From: Promethearchaeota archaeon
GTDB taxonomy: Archaea; Asgardarchaeota; Lokiarchaeia; Sigyniarchaeales; SOKP01
Assembly (NCBI GenBank): GCA_018238625.1
Contig: JABCSY010000004.1
Location: 1 to 64,000, forward strand
Direction: 5' to 3'
DNA: 64,000 nt
Below, in pieces: positions 21,872-31,752 of this stretch; position 1 is the first letter of the stretch; every line of letters begins with the position of its first letter. The position numbers and the translations under genes were made by a program. The notes below the pieces were generated by a model. The model was not told where the DNA came from, did no database searches, and was given only the letters and a program-made list of their open reading frames with translations.

Positions 21872-22672
21872 ATGGAAATATATCTTACAACAATATTTTT
21901 ATTAATACTATTAGGTTTTATAACGGGAACCCTTTCAGTTATGGCTGGAATTGGAGGCGGAGTATTTTTTGTCTCCATAATGACTCTTTTGTTTTTGATG
22001 CCAATTAATATTGCCATAGATACATCTACATTCATAATTTTAACGTCTTCATGTGCGGGATTTATAACTTATCTAAAACAAGGAAGGACAAATTTCAAAT
22101 TAGCTTTGACATATGGTGTTTTTTCTATTTTAGGGAGCATTTTAGCCACCATTTTATTTTCATTTATTCAAATCGATAATTCAATGTTAAAGATTTTATT
22201 TGCATTGACATTACTCGTGGCAGGGTTAAATATGATCCATAAAGCTATTAAAACAAAAGGAGGATTAACGAGTAAAGACTTAGAAAAGGAAGAGTTCCCA
22301 TTGCACGATTACGATTATAAAACTAATTTAAAAAAAGTAATTCCGTTATTCATATTAGCCGGTTTTGTTGCAAACCTACTTGGAATTGGAGGTGGGATAA
22401 TAAATACTCCATCCCTCAACATAATATTAGGTTTTCCTATCCATAATTCTACAGCAATTTCAACTTCAATAATCTTTTTCACAGCTATATATAATACAAT
22501 CATTAAGTGCCTCTTAGGGCAAATAGATTATCTAGTTGGCCTTCTAATAACTTCTGGCGCTATATTAGGTTCGATATTTGGGGCAAAAATATCAAGCAAA
22601 ATGTCGAAAACATATTTAAAATTTTTCGTGGCAGTTATCTTACTAGTTTTAGCAATTAGAATGTTTTTTTAG
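21872..22672 (+). CDS. TSUP/TauE-SafE family permease
   Basis: GTLSVMAGIGGGVFFV and internal repeat GIGGGIINTPSLNIILGFPIHNSTAISTS. Confidence 0.88.
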   Translation: MEIYLTTIFLLILLGFITGTLSVMAGIGGGVFFVSIMTLLFLMPINIAIDTSTFIILTSSCAGFITYLKQGRTNFKLALTYGVFSILGSILATILFSFIQIDNSMLKILFALTLLVAGLNMIHKAIKTKGGLTSKDLEKEEFPLHDYDYKTNLKKVIPLFILAGFVANLLGIGGGIINTPSLNIILGFPIHNSTAISTSIIFFTAIYNTIIKCLLGQIDYLVGLLITSGAILGSIFGAKISSKMSKTYLKFFVAVILLVLAIRMFF

Positions 22673-22763
22673 AGTTAATATAAAAAAAATATAATGGAAA
22701 ACTGATAATAATATATGTAAACGAATTATGATGTAAGAAAAATAAAATAAATGGAGATAAAAT

Positions 22764-23555
22764 ATGGACGAAAAAATTGAATTAGTAATTAAAGATAATA
22801 TTGCGATTATAAGACTAACAGATCCAGAGAATTTTAACCCTTTAAATAAAAGTTCTGGGAAAAATCTATTAGAAACTATAGAATCTATTCGAAATAATAA
22901 CACTGTGAGATGTTTAATAATAACTGGCTCCGGAAAGGCTTTTTCGGCCGGTGGAGACATAAAACAATTTAAGGCGAGTATTGAAAATGGCACATCAGGT
23001 CAAGTTATGGACGATTTAACGAAAGACCTTTATAAAATTGCGTTAATTTTGCGTCTTTATCCAAAACCTGTTATCGCGTCTGTGAATGGCTGGGCAGTAG
23101 GAGCTGGAATGAACCTCGCTCTCTCGTGTGATATCATAATTGCCTCAGAAAAAGCGAGGTTTAGGCAATCTTTTTCCAAACTCGCTCTAATTCCTGGATT
23201 CGCTGGAACTATTTTGTTAAGTCGTCAGCTCACGTGGCAACAAGCGACACAAATGGCGTTTTTCGGAGACACTTATACAGCTAAAGAGATGAAAAAACTT
23301 GGTTTTGTTAACGAAATCGTTCCTCATGAAGATTTAGAAAAGATTTCTTTACAATGGGCTGAGAGACTCGCCAAGGGACCAACATTAACATATGCAAGGA
23401 CAAAAAAATTATTCTTTGATGCTCTTAGCACGCCCTTAGAGGAACACCTTGAAAAAGAACGACAAATACAGATAAAATCGGCTGAATCTGAAGATTATAA
23501 AATTGGTGTATTTGCACTAAACGACAAAAAGGAACCTAAATTTATTGGAAATTAA
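22764..23555 (+). CDS. enoyl-CoA hydratase/isomerase family
   Basis: GSGKAFSAGGDIKQF, NGWAVGAGMNLALSCDIIIASEKARF. Confidence 0.93.
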   Translation: MDEKIELVIKDNIAIIRLTDPENFNPLNKSSGKNLLETIESIRNNNTVRCLIITGSGKAFSAGGDIKQFKASIENGTSGQVMDDLTKDLYKIALILRLYPKPVIASVNGWAVGAGMNLALSCDIIIASEKARFRQSFSKLALIPGFAGTILLSRQLTWQQATQMAFFGDTYTAKEMKKLGFVNEIVPHEDLEKISLQWAERLAKGPTLTYARTKKLFFDALSTPLEEHLEKERQIQIKSAESEDYKIGVFALNDKKEPKFIGN

Positions 23556-23636
23556 TATATTCGTGTAAAGTAATTTCTATAAATCTTAAATCCTTTTTAG
23601 AATATTATATATTATTTTAATAACGCGTAATTTAAA

Positions 23637-24464
23637 GTGATTCTTTCGATGAGTAAGGGATTTAGACTTCTAAGGGTTGAATATATTTTTGCTGTGCTCA
23701 TTCCTTGTTTATTGAGCATATATTTAAACGATTACGATGTTTATCCTCACATTTGGATATTAGCTGGATTTGTGTTTTATGCCATTACGGGAAATACACT
23801 TAATGATGTAATCGATATGAAAGATCCAAACGAAAAGGAAACGCTAGAAAGAGTACAGGGTTATAGCCGAAAAGAAATATTCACAATTTCTCTAGCAAGT
23901 TTTTTATTAGGGACCGTATGTTTCATGAAAAGTATCGTAGAAAAACCCCTCTTAGGCGTTTATTTAGCTATTATCGTTATTTCCGTAATTCTATACTGTC
24001 TATTTAAATCGCAGGTTATTATTAACCATATTATTTTAGGAATATCGCACATTTTTTTACCTTATTTTATAATAAAAATCAACGCTGGCGATATTTCTAT
24101 GAATTTCTTTCCTGGTCTAACTTTATTTGAGTTATTAATATTACTTTCTATAACCTCTGTGGCATTTTCCGGTCAAATGCTTCACGAAATGATTGATGGA
24201 GATTCGTTATCAAAATTATCTCCAAAAGCGTCTCGCTTAATAATATGGATTGCCTCTGTGATATCACTGATAATCGCTATATTTTCTCTTATTATCACTC
24301 AGTTAATCATATTTTTGCCAATCTTTTTCTTTCCTTTTGGAATTATGTATATTTTTAGGAAACCTAGAAGTGATTTAGCAGGAAGAAGTTCGTTAAAAGA
24401 TGTGGGGATCATATTAGGAAATCTAATATTCGCTTATATCATAATTTTAATTATTGCACCTTAA
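23637..24464 (+). CDS. UbiA-family prenyltransferase
   Basis: NTLNDVIDMKDPNE aspartate-rich motif, eight or so TM segments; GTG start. Confidence 0.85.
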   Translation: MILSMSKGFRLLRVEYIFAVLIPCLLSIYLNDYDVYPHIWILAGFVFYAITGNTLNDVIDMKDPNEKETLERVQGYSRKEIFTISLASFLLGTVCFMKSIVEKPLLGVYLAIIVISVILYCLFKSQVIINHIILGISHIFLPYFIIKINAGDISMNFFPGLTLFELLILLSITSVAFSGQMLHEMIDGDSLSKLSPKASRLIIWIASVISLIIAIFSLIITQLIIFLPIFFFPFGIMYIFRKPRSDLAGRSSLKDVGIILGNLIFAYIIILIIAP

Positions 24465-24554
24465 AAAATCATTCTTAATAACGAATTTAAAAGATTATAA
24501 CTTTTTATCTAATCAAATCAAGAAGAAATAAAGAATAAAAAAAATGAGTTTGAA

Positions 24555-25823
24555 ATGACTAAAATTGAACCTGTTGATAAAGATTTTTTTTCTCCGTTTA
24601 ACGAAGAAGCTTGCACTCTTTGTGGAGAATGTTTTCATAATTGTCCCGTAATGGGCCTTTCTATTGAAGAATCCATTGAAGAAATGAAAAAATTAATCGC
24701 TGGGAATGAAACAAAACGAGTGTTAAAAGAATGTCAGAGTTGTCATTCATGTAATTTTTATTGTCCTGAAAATGCTCATCCAGCAGAGTTGATTTTGCAG
24801 AGATGGAACGAAAAGTACAAAAGAGAGGGGTTAAAAATCCGTGGGAAGCATTATATGACGCTTTATCCTCACTACCCTAACTTCCGATCTTACGTTATGG
24901 ACCACATGCCTAAAAAAACGCAAGAACTTGTTAAATCATGGGCAGATTTATCTCCTTTAAAAGGTGACACGCTTACTTATCCAGGATGTAACATAATTAC
25001 CTATGCCGAGTTAACGCAAGCAAGCTTTTTTAAGGATCTAGATATTAGGGGTAGGCTTGAATATTGTTGTGGAGAAACATTATTTCGAACGGGATACGAA
25101 GACGAGTTATTTCAAGTTACTAAGAGGTTAGATAAATGGTTTAATATATTAAAACCAAAAAATTTGCTAGTTTTGTGCACAGCAGGAACTAATGTTTTCA
25201 AAAATGTATTACCTCGTTATGGATTAACCTATAAATTTGATTCTGTTAAATCTTATATCCAATATTTATGGGAAAAAATTGAGAATGGTAAAATTCAAAT
25301 TACAAATAAATTAGATATGACGGTTTCGATTCAAGATTCTTGTTATTCAAAAATGTTTGGAGATGACTACATGGATTTACCTCGAAAAATTTTAGAAGCA
25401 ATTGGGGTAAAAGTAATTGAAATTGAAGCATGTCGCGAAAATATGAGGTGTTGTGGAATTGGAGGCGGATTTTCTGTGGATTCAGCGTATCACACAATGA
25501 AATTAAGATCAGCAACAATGAGAAACATAAAAGAATTTAACAAAGCGAAAGTAGACGCTGTTTGCGTTTATTGCGCTGGGTGTTTAGCTACTTACAGCAC
25601 CGCCAAAAAATTATATCTCGGGAAATTTAAAGTGTACCACATTATCGAACTGCTCCAGATGGCCATGGGAGAAAAACCTATGTCCAATAAAGAGAAAAAA
25701 AAAAGGGCTAAACATTTCTTTTGGGGCATAATGAAAAAACAACTCCCGAAATTACCCTCAAAAAAAACATTTAAAATAGCAGATCTCCCAGAAGATCCAC
25801 CACCGTATAGCGAGGCGTATTAA
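24555..25823 (+). CDS. HdrD/GlpC-like Fe-S protein, two [4Fe-4S] motifs and two CCG domains
   Basis: CTLCGECFHNCP, CQSCHSCNFYCPEN, EYCCGETLFRTG, RCCGIGGGFS. Confidence 0.88.
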   Translation: MTKIEPVDKDFFSPFNEEACTLCGECFHNCPVMGLSIEESIEEMKKLIAGNETKRVLKECQSCHSCNFYCPENAHPAELILQRWNEKYKREGLKIRGKHYMTLYPHYPNFRSYVMDHMPKKTQELVKSWADLSPLKGDTLTYPGCNIITYAELTQASFFKDLDIRGRLEYCCGETLFRTGYEDELFQVTKRLDKWFNILKPKNLLVLCTAGTNVFKNVLPRYGLTYKFDSVKSYIQYLWEKIENGKIQITNKLDMTVSIQDSCYSKMFGDDYMDLPRKILEAIGVKVIEIEACRENMRCCGIGGGFSVDSAYHTMKLRSATMRNIKEFNKAKVDAVCVYCAGCLATYSTAKKLYLGKFKVYHIIELLQMAMGEKPMSNKEKKKRAKHFFWGIMKKQLPKLPSKKTFKIADLPEDPPPYSEAY

Positions 25824-25825
25824 AA

Positions 25826-27184
25826 ATGGTGGAAAATAAAAGAACTCCTGCTTTCAGAGAAGATTTATGTGATTTGTGTGGACTTTGTTTTCATCTATGT
25901 CCCGTTTTACAATTACCTTTGGATGAAGCAAAAGAAGAGATTCAAAATTTAGTCAAAGGTCGAAAGTCAAAATATGTACTTGAAAAATGTAATACTTGTT
26001 TATCTTGCAATCTATACTGCCCTCAAAATGCTAACCCATATCAATTGATACTCGAGAGATGGAACGATTCGTATAAAGAGAGAGGCGCGCCTCCTCTTTA
26101 CTATTTTGTTTGTCCTACTGAAGATCGTAACATTTGGCAACTTCTAAATTTGTTTTTATCTAATCGAGAAAGAAGATGGATATATAAGTGGATGCATTAC
26201 GTTCCTAAGAGCGAGGATACTGTTTTGTTAATTGGAAACTATACACATATATTCCCATTTATTATTGGAGGTAGTAAATTGCTTAATTACTTCAAGCCTA
26301 TCGATCGGATCGACCAATGGGAAGGAGGTGCCTACTTATACCAAGGAGGATACTTAGATATTGTAAAAAAGATAGCTGAGAGGACAAAAAGAGATTTTGA
26401 TAGTTGGGGCGTCAAAAATGTTGTTGCTACTTTAGATGCTGTTGAGTATTTCTTCAAGGAAGTCCATCCGAAGGAAATGGGGGTGAAACACGATCAGAAT
26501 TTTATAAATTTTCATCGCTGGTTATTAGATAATATTAGCTCCGGAGAAATCAATCTTCAAAACCAACTTAATCTAACGGTTACCGTTCACGATAACTGCT
26601 TTTCTAAAGCACTAGGAGGATATTGGGAGGAACCAAGAACAATATTGGAGAAATGCGGTTGTAAAATACTTGAGATGAAACACATTAAAAAAGATTCGTT
26701 GTGTTGCGGGTTTGGAGCTGGGGCATCGTGGGTTAAGAATATTTCTCTACCTTTTGATATGATCTCTGAAGGAGTAAAAAAATTTAAGGAAGCAGAAGAT
26801 ACTGGCGCAAAAGCTCTAATATCTTACTGTGGAGGATGTATTTATTTAATGTGGGCTACTAAGGAGTTGTTGAGAAGTAAAATAGATTTATATCATATCA
26901 TTGAAATTGTCAGAATGGCAATGGGCGAAGAATTAGATTATCCTAAGGATAACATTAAACGAGCGTGGGATGTCATTGCGATTATAACTTACTCTTTGCT
27001 ACTATCGTCTTTTAAGAAAAACTTTTACATAAAAAGTATTACCTACGACAAAGATTTTAGCACATATAAACCGAAGAAGTATTTACTATTAAGGTCGATA
27101 AGGTATCTATTTGATTTTAAGTTAATTAGAATCCTTTACGCTAAAATGTTTAGGTTAATGATGCCTATTATGAAGACACGATAG
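25826..27184 (+). CDS. HdrD/GlpC-like Fe-S protein paralog lacking the first CCG motif
   Basis: CDLCGLCFHLCP, CNTCLSCNLYCPQN, only the second CCG motif (SLCCGFGAGAS). Confidence 0.85.
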   Translation: MVENKRTPAFREDLCDLCGLCFHLCPVLQLPLDEAKEEIQNLVKGRKSKYVLEKCNTCLSCNLYCPQNANPYQLILERWNDSYKERGAPPLYYFVCPTEDRNIWQLLNLFLSNRERRWIYKWMHYVPKSEDTVLLIGNYTHIFPFIIGGSKLLNYFKPIDRIDQWEGGAYLYQGGYLDIVKKIAERTKRDFDSWGVKNVVATLDAVEYFFKEVHPKEMGVKHDQNFINFHRWLLDNISSGEINLQNQLNLTVTVHDNCFSKALGGYWEEPRTILEKCGCKILEMKHIKKDSLCCGFGAGASWVKNISLPFDMISEGVKKFKEAEDTGAKALISYCGGCIYLMWATKELLRSKIDLYHIIEIVRMAMGEELDYPKDNIKRAWDVIAIITYSLLLSSFKKNFYIKSITYDKDFSTYKPKKYLLLRSIRYLFDFKLIRILYAKMFRLMMPIMKTR

Positions 27185-27235
27185 AAAAAACAAACCTTTA
27201 GTAGTATAAAAGCTATATTCATATTTCAATTCATT

Positions 27236-27261
27236 ATCCTAAACCAAATGAGGCTTAGGAT
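27236..27261 (+). terminator. hairpin followed by T-run, possible terminator after the Fe-S gene pair
   Basis: ATCCTAAACCAAATGAGGCTTAGGAT followed by TTTT; ~9/10 paired stem. Confidence 0.45.
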
Positions 27262-27471
27262 TTTGAAAAAATTTCTTTATAAAGGTTTTTTATTGAAATT
27301 CTGGATAGAGATACTATTTATATAGGATTTTTTTTATATTTAAATTACCAAAGTCCGAAAATCGGTAATTTTAGTTGTTTAGCTAAAATTGTGCCTTAAA
27401 ACATAATTCTAAAGAAATCTAATAATTAATTAAAAAATTACATTTAATCGCGTAAAAAGGAGGGGAAAATT

Positions 27472-28704
27472 ATATCTGATTCTATTTCTAAAAAAAAAAT
27501 TGAATATATCCAGCAAAATGACGAATTTGATTATTTAAAAAGCTTAATTAACTCTCTTGAAAAGGGTAATTGCGCTGGAATTTTACTACAAGGTCCACCG
27601 GGTACAGGAAAAACTTTATTGGCGATCTCGCTTGCTAAGGCGTATAAAGCCTCTTACTATATTATTGATGGGTCGCCTGACCTTGATAGAAGAGACATCG
27701 AAGGTAATTGGGAGCTTTTAAAGGGCGAAACTAAATTTAATTACGGTCCTCTTACTTTAGCCATTAAGGATGCAAATAATGAGGGAATAGCTTTTATTAT
27801 TATTAATGAAATTAACGCTATTCGCGAAAATGAACAAATATCGCTAAATTCTCTTTTATCCGAAAATCATATCAACTTAATTTCAAAGGGTTTTGAAAAA
27901 CACGAATTAAATTCTGAAAGTAAATTAATCATTATAGGAACTATGAATAAAGGGGTTATTGGTATTAATAAATTACAAGAAGCTTTTGAGGATCGCTTTA
28001 TCATAACCCCTGAAATATCTTATCCTTTAAAAAACAAAGAAATTGACATTGCGAGCCAAATCTCGGGATGTAAGAAAAAGATTGCTGAGATTGTTGTAGA
28101 TGCTGCTCGCCAAATTAGGAAACAGGCGATCCAAGATTATTCTATAACAAAAATATTTTCAACTCGCTTAGTAGTAAATTTCTGTATGTTAATTTCTCTG
28201 ATGCCCCCTAAATACTTAAAACACAACATCGAAAATGTAATCATCAATAAACTCGGAACTACTACTGAAGAGAAGAAAAGCATCGCCATGATTCTTGATG
28301 GAAAGATGTTCGAAACCAAGTTAAAGGAAGAATTAATAGATAAAAAGACAACGTTAATGAGCCGGGAATGTAAGTTAGATAAAGATTCACTCGACCAACT
28401 ACTTACTAACACTAAAGTATGTTTTACTGATTATATTAGTAAATATGGCCGATCAAATGCGTTTAGACAAAACGGAAATATAATGTGGAAATTGATTCAA
28501 TGGATGTGGTTAAATAAAAGGGAAACTTTACAAAATTATTTTCAACTGACAGAGGTTCTAAGCTTACCTACGCAATACAAACAGCAAACAGGAAAAGAAT
28601 ACATTTACAATGGAAATATAACCTTAAATTATATAAAGTGGATATACCAGAAAAAACCCGAAGAATTAAAGAATTTTATGAAGAAATTGTATCCTGTTTT
28701 ATAA
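27472..28704 (+). CDS. MoxR/CobS-like AAA+ ATPase; start probably non-ATG (ATA at 27472 or ATT at 27469)
   Basis: In-frame extension contains the Walker A GILLQGPPGTGKTLLA missing from the ATG-based ORF (27619); AAGGAGGGG SD 6 nt upstream of ATA. Confidence 0.85.
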   Translation: MSDSISKKKIEYIQQNDEFDYLKSLINSLEKGNCAGILLQGPPGTGKTLLAISLAKAYKASYYIIDGSPDLDRRDIEGNWELLKGETKFNYGPLTLAIKDANNEGIAFIIINEINAIRENEQISLNSLLSENHINLISKGFEKHELNSESKLIIIGTMNKGVIGINKLQEAFEDRFIITPEISYPLKNKEIDIASQISGCKKKIAEIVVDAARQIRKQAIQDYSITKIFSTRLVVNFCMLISLMPPKYLKHNIENVIINKLGTTTEEKKSIAMILDGKMFETKLKEELIDKKTTLMSRECKLDKDSLDQLLTNTKVCFTDYISKYGRSNAFRQNGNIMWKLIQWMWLNKRETLQNYFQLTEVLSLPTQYKQQTGKEYIYNGNITLNYIKWIYQKKPEELKNFMKKLYPVL

Positions 28705-30812
28705 CATATAATATATGTACATTAGCAAAAATCAGATTGAAAAGCTGTGAAATCGTGTTAACTGAATTAATAGACCTGTTTGAAAGGGATTTTACTTCCG
28801 ATGTATTAGCTTTAACCAATATTGGGAAACGAATTAGTGGAAACAAGGATATAATGATTCAGTATATAGGCAATATCCCTGCGGTTTATACTGATTGCAA
28901 ATTTATATATTTACCTAACAAATTTAAGGAGGATATAAAAGCGGCTCAAGGGCTTGTTGCTCACGAAAGCGGTCATATAGGATACGGTTCATTTGAACTA
29001 GGATTGATAAAATTGATTGATGTTCTTGCTAAAAAATACAAATTACCACCGCTCTTTATTAAAAACTTAATTAACGTCGTTGAAGATGTAAGAATTAATG
29101 GTATTAATGATAAAAAATTTCCTGGATTTTATAGAAATTTGAGGGAGTTAACAATTAAGATGTTACCACGAATTAAATCATCGATTAAATCGAACAATGA
29201 TATACTCTTATATATCAACTTGTATATGGAAGAATTCGAAGAGTTCCAAAAAAAACCATCTTTAGGAATGTTTAATCTAAGTGAAAAAGATTGGAAAGGG
29301 GTTTTGAAGGTTAAAAAATTTCTTTTAAAGTCGTTAAGCCCTAGCGCTTCTATTATTTCGTGTGATGTGTTATGTAACATTCTCAAAAAGTATTTCCCTG
29401 AAGAAAAATCGAGTTCGACACAAAAGAAAGGTAATCCCAATCCTAATATGAAACCTAATCCTAATATGAACCCCCATCCTCATATGAATACTATCAACCA
29501 TATGGAAATAAATGCTCGAAATAAAAAAAAAAAAGAAAAAACGGATTTAGATAAAATAAGCGAAAAGCTCATAGAAAAACTAAAAGATACTAAGATAAAT
29601 CCCGAGGATTTAGACGATTTAGAGGACCCTGCTGAAAAGTTAAATCCTAAAGCGAATAAAAGCCGTAAAGAAAAAGATAGGGGACAGAAAAAAAGTAAAA
29701 GCAAAAAGAAAGGAAACGGAGAAATAGATAAAGAATCTGATAAAAATAATCAAAGTAAAGATGTAAAGGAATCTGATAAACAGTTTAAAAATAGTTCTCA
29801 AGATGATGAACTTGATGATCTCATCAAGAAAAAATTTAATTTGGATGATTTAAAAAAAGATTTAAAACCAAAGAAAGAAGGTCATACCCCCATTAACAAT
29901 GAAAGAAAAAAAGATAACTTTTTAGCAGAAATTAGAAACCTTGTTAAGAACGCGGATGACGCTATGAAAGAACGACTATTGATTTTAGGGGGAGGTAAAT
30001 ATTTTATCAGTTCAAGTAAGTGTGAACGTGAAAGAAAAGTAATCAATGTTAAAATTGAAAGTCAGAAAATGTGTCCTGACACTATGACTTATGTCCAGAT
30101 TAAGTCTAATTATCAGGGGATAATCAAAAAAATGAAGTTAATTTTTGCTGACTTGAAAAATAAAGCTGCAGTTGACACGTTTCAAAAGAAAGGGAGGCTA
30201 AATAACAAATTTGTAAAGGCAGTTACCAGCGATTATCAATTTAAACAATGCTTTACAAGAAAAATTACAAAGAAAGAATTGAGGTTGCTACTAATAGTAG
30301 ATATTAGTGGAAGCATGAAAGGCGTTAAAATTCGAGCAGCAAAAATAGCCATGGTAATGTTATATGAAGCGCTTGAAGATTTGGCGAAAATTAGAATAGT
30401 TTTATTTACAGGGGGATATGACGCTTTAAATATTTTGGTGAAGGATTTTAACGAACCACTTAAATTAAGATATTTTGATAAATTTGGTTGTCACTCTACT
30501 TCTCGTCAAAATTTAGATGGAATTTCAATAAAACACGAGTCTGAAAAACTGGAAAGGAACGATCTCATAATAGTCGTATCAGATGGGCAACCCTCGGCAG
30601 ACGGGGGGTATAGCTTGTTTGATGCGATACCCGATATTCACGACGTTAGAAAACGCTTCAAAATGTTTGCGTTTTCTATAGATTCTCAAGGTGAATACTT
30701 GAACAAAATGTATGGTAAAGATTGGATACTAACAAGTTCTCGAAACGAGTTAGAGTTAGGAAACAAAATGCTGAAATTTTGCCAAATAATCGTAAAAGAG
30801 TTTTATAGATAA
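28638..30812 (+). CDS. CobT-like VWA-domain protein
   Basis: AHESGHIGYGSFELG, acidic/basic low-complexity middle, C-terminal MIDAS LLIVDISGSMKGVKIRAAKIAM; follows the CobS-like ATPase; exact start uncertain. Confidence 0.8.
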   Translation: MDIPEKTRRIKEFYEEIVSCFITYNICTLAKIRLKSCEIVLTELIDLFERDFTSDVLALTNIGKRISGNKDIMIQYIGNIPAVYTDCKFIYLPNKFKEDIKAAQGLVAHESGHIGYGSFELGLIKLIDVLAKKYKLPPLFIKNLINVVEDVRINGINDKKFPGFYRNLRELTIKMLPRIKSSIKSNNDILLYINLYMEEFEEFQKKPSLGMFNLSEKDWKGVLKVKKFLLKSLSPSASIISCDVLCNILKKYFPEEKSSSTQKKGNPNPNMKPNPNMNPHPHMNTINHMEINARNKKKKEKTDLDKISEKLIEKLKDTKINPEDLDDLEDPAEKLNPKANKSRKEKDRGQKKSKSKKKGNGEIDKESDKNNQSKDVKESDKQFKNSSQDDELDDLIKKKFNLDDLKKDLKPKKEGHTPINNERKKDNFLAEIRNLVKNADDAMKERLLILGGGKYFISSSKCERERKVINVKIESQKMCPDTMTYVQIKSNYQGIIKKMKLIFADLKNKAAVDTFQKKGRLNNKFVKAVTSDYQFKQCFTRKITKKELRLLLIVDISGSMKGVKIRAAKIAMVMLYEALEDLAKIRIVLFTGGYDALNILVKDFNEPLKLRYFDKFGCHSTSRQNLDGISIKHESEKLERNDLIIVVSDGQPSADGGYSLFDAIPDIHDVRKRFKMFAFSIDSQGEYLNKMYGKDWILTSSRNELELGNKMLKFCQIIVKEFYR
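29433..29504 (+). repeat. degenerate 18-bp in-frame tandem repeat encoding NPNPNM/KPNPNM/NPHPHM/NTINHM
   Basis: Four consecutive hexapeptide units in the CobT-like linker. Confidence 0.8.
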
Positions 30813-30839
30813 AGTTAAATTAATAATTTATTTCATAAC

Positions 30840-31601
30840 TTATAAATACTTTTTCAACCACTTTACCGTAGGATTTATAAATTCTATCAGAAATTTTGCA
30901 TCAAAATCATGGGTTGCGTTTTGTATTTCTACAAGTTTATGATTCTCATCTTTCGGTAACATTTGGAATGCTTTTCTTGTAAGTTCTAGGGGAACTGCTT
31001 CGTCCGAGGTGCCTTGTACTATAAGAGTAGGAGGAACTAGTTTCTTTAAAGAAGGTTTTATCCGAAATTGTGCAAAATTTGTCATAAAACTAAGATCAAT
31101 AACGATAGGCTCACCATCTCCCGATGATGGAATTTTTACAGGTCCTTTGTTTAAATCCTTAAACCAATCAGTTTGATCTTCTGATGAATGGACAAAGAAG
31201 TACGGTGCCCAAAATATATAAGTAATAATACCGGATAAATTTGCTTTTAAAACAGTAGGACCACCATATGAAAGACCCAATACAGCAATTCTTGAATATC
31301 CTTGATTCTGTACCCAACTATAAACATTTTCGAGATCAGTAGCTTGTTTAGATAATGTAATTGGTTCTCTTTTATTTTCACCAGAGCCCGAGAAATCAAA
31401 TATAAGTACATCGTAACCCTCTTTATTTAACGCTTTAGCGGTCTCAGGAAAGCGTCCCAACTCATATTTATCACCTGTAAATCCATGACACATTATAAGA
31501 ATGGGGGGTTTTGCAGAGTTATTTTCTTCTGATGTTATGAATAATACTCCGTGAAGCTCATTCCCATTCGTACTGGGGATTAGTACTTTTCTCTCTTCCA
31601 T
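30840..31601 (-). CDS. alpha/beta hydrolase
   Basis: ILIMCHGFTGDKYELGRF, AVLGLSYGGPTVLKA nucleophile elbow, ATHDF. Confidence 0.88.
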   Translation of the reverse strand: MEERKVLIPSTNGNELHGVLFITSEENNSAKPPILIMCHGFTGDKYELGRFPETAKALNKEGYDVLIFDFSGSGENKREPITLSKQATDLENVYSWVQNQGYSRIAVLGLSYGGPTVLKANLSGIITYIFWAPYFFVHSSEDQTDWFKDLNKGPVKIPSSGDGEPIVIDLSFMTNFAQFRIKPSLKKLVPPTLIVQGTSDEAVPLELTRKAFQMLPKDENHKLVEIQNATHDFDAKFLIEFINPTVKWLKKYL

Positions 31602-31752
31602 AGAAATTACCTAATACATGAAAAATGTATAACAAACGTAATGATTTTAAAGTAGAATCATTTTTAAAATTAATTTTTAAATGAATATTTCTAAGCAAAA
31701 AATCTTAAATAAAACTGATCCCTTGTTAAAATAATTATTAAATAAGATTAAT

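Noticed and set aside
28638-28704. 67-bp overlap of CobS-like and CobT-like genes as programmed frameshift fusion
   Set aside because: Likely a start-site artefact; downstream in-frame TTG starts are possible and the two proteins have separate known homologue types.
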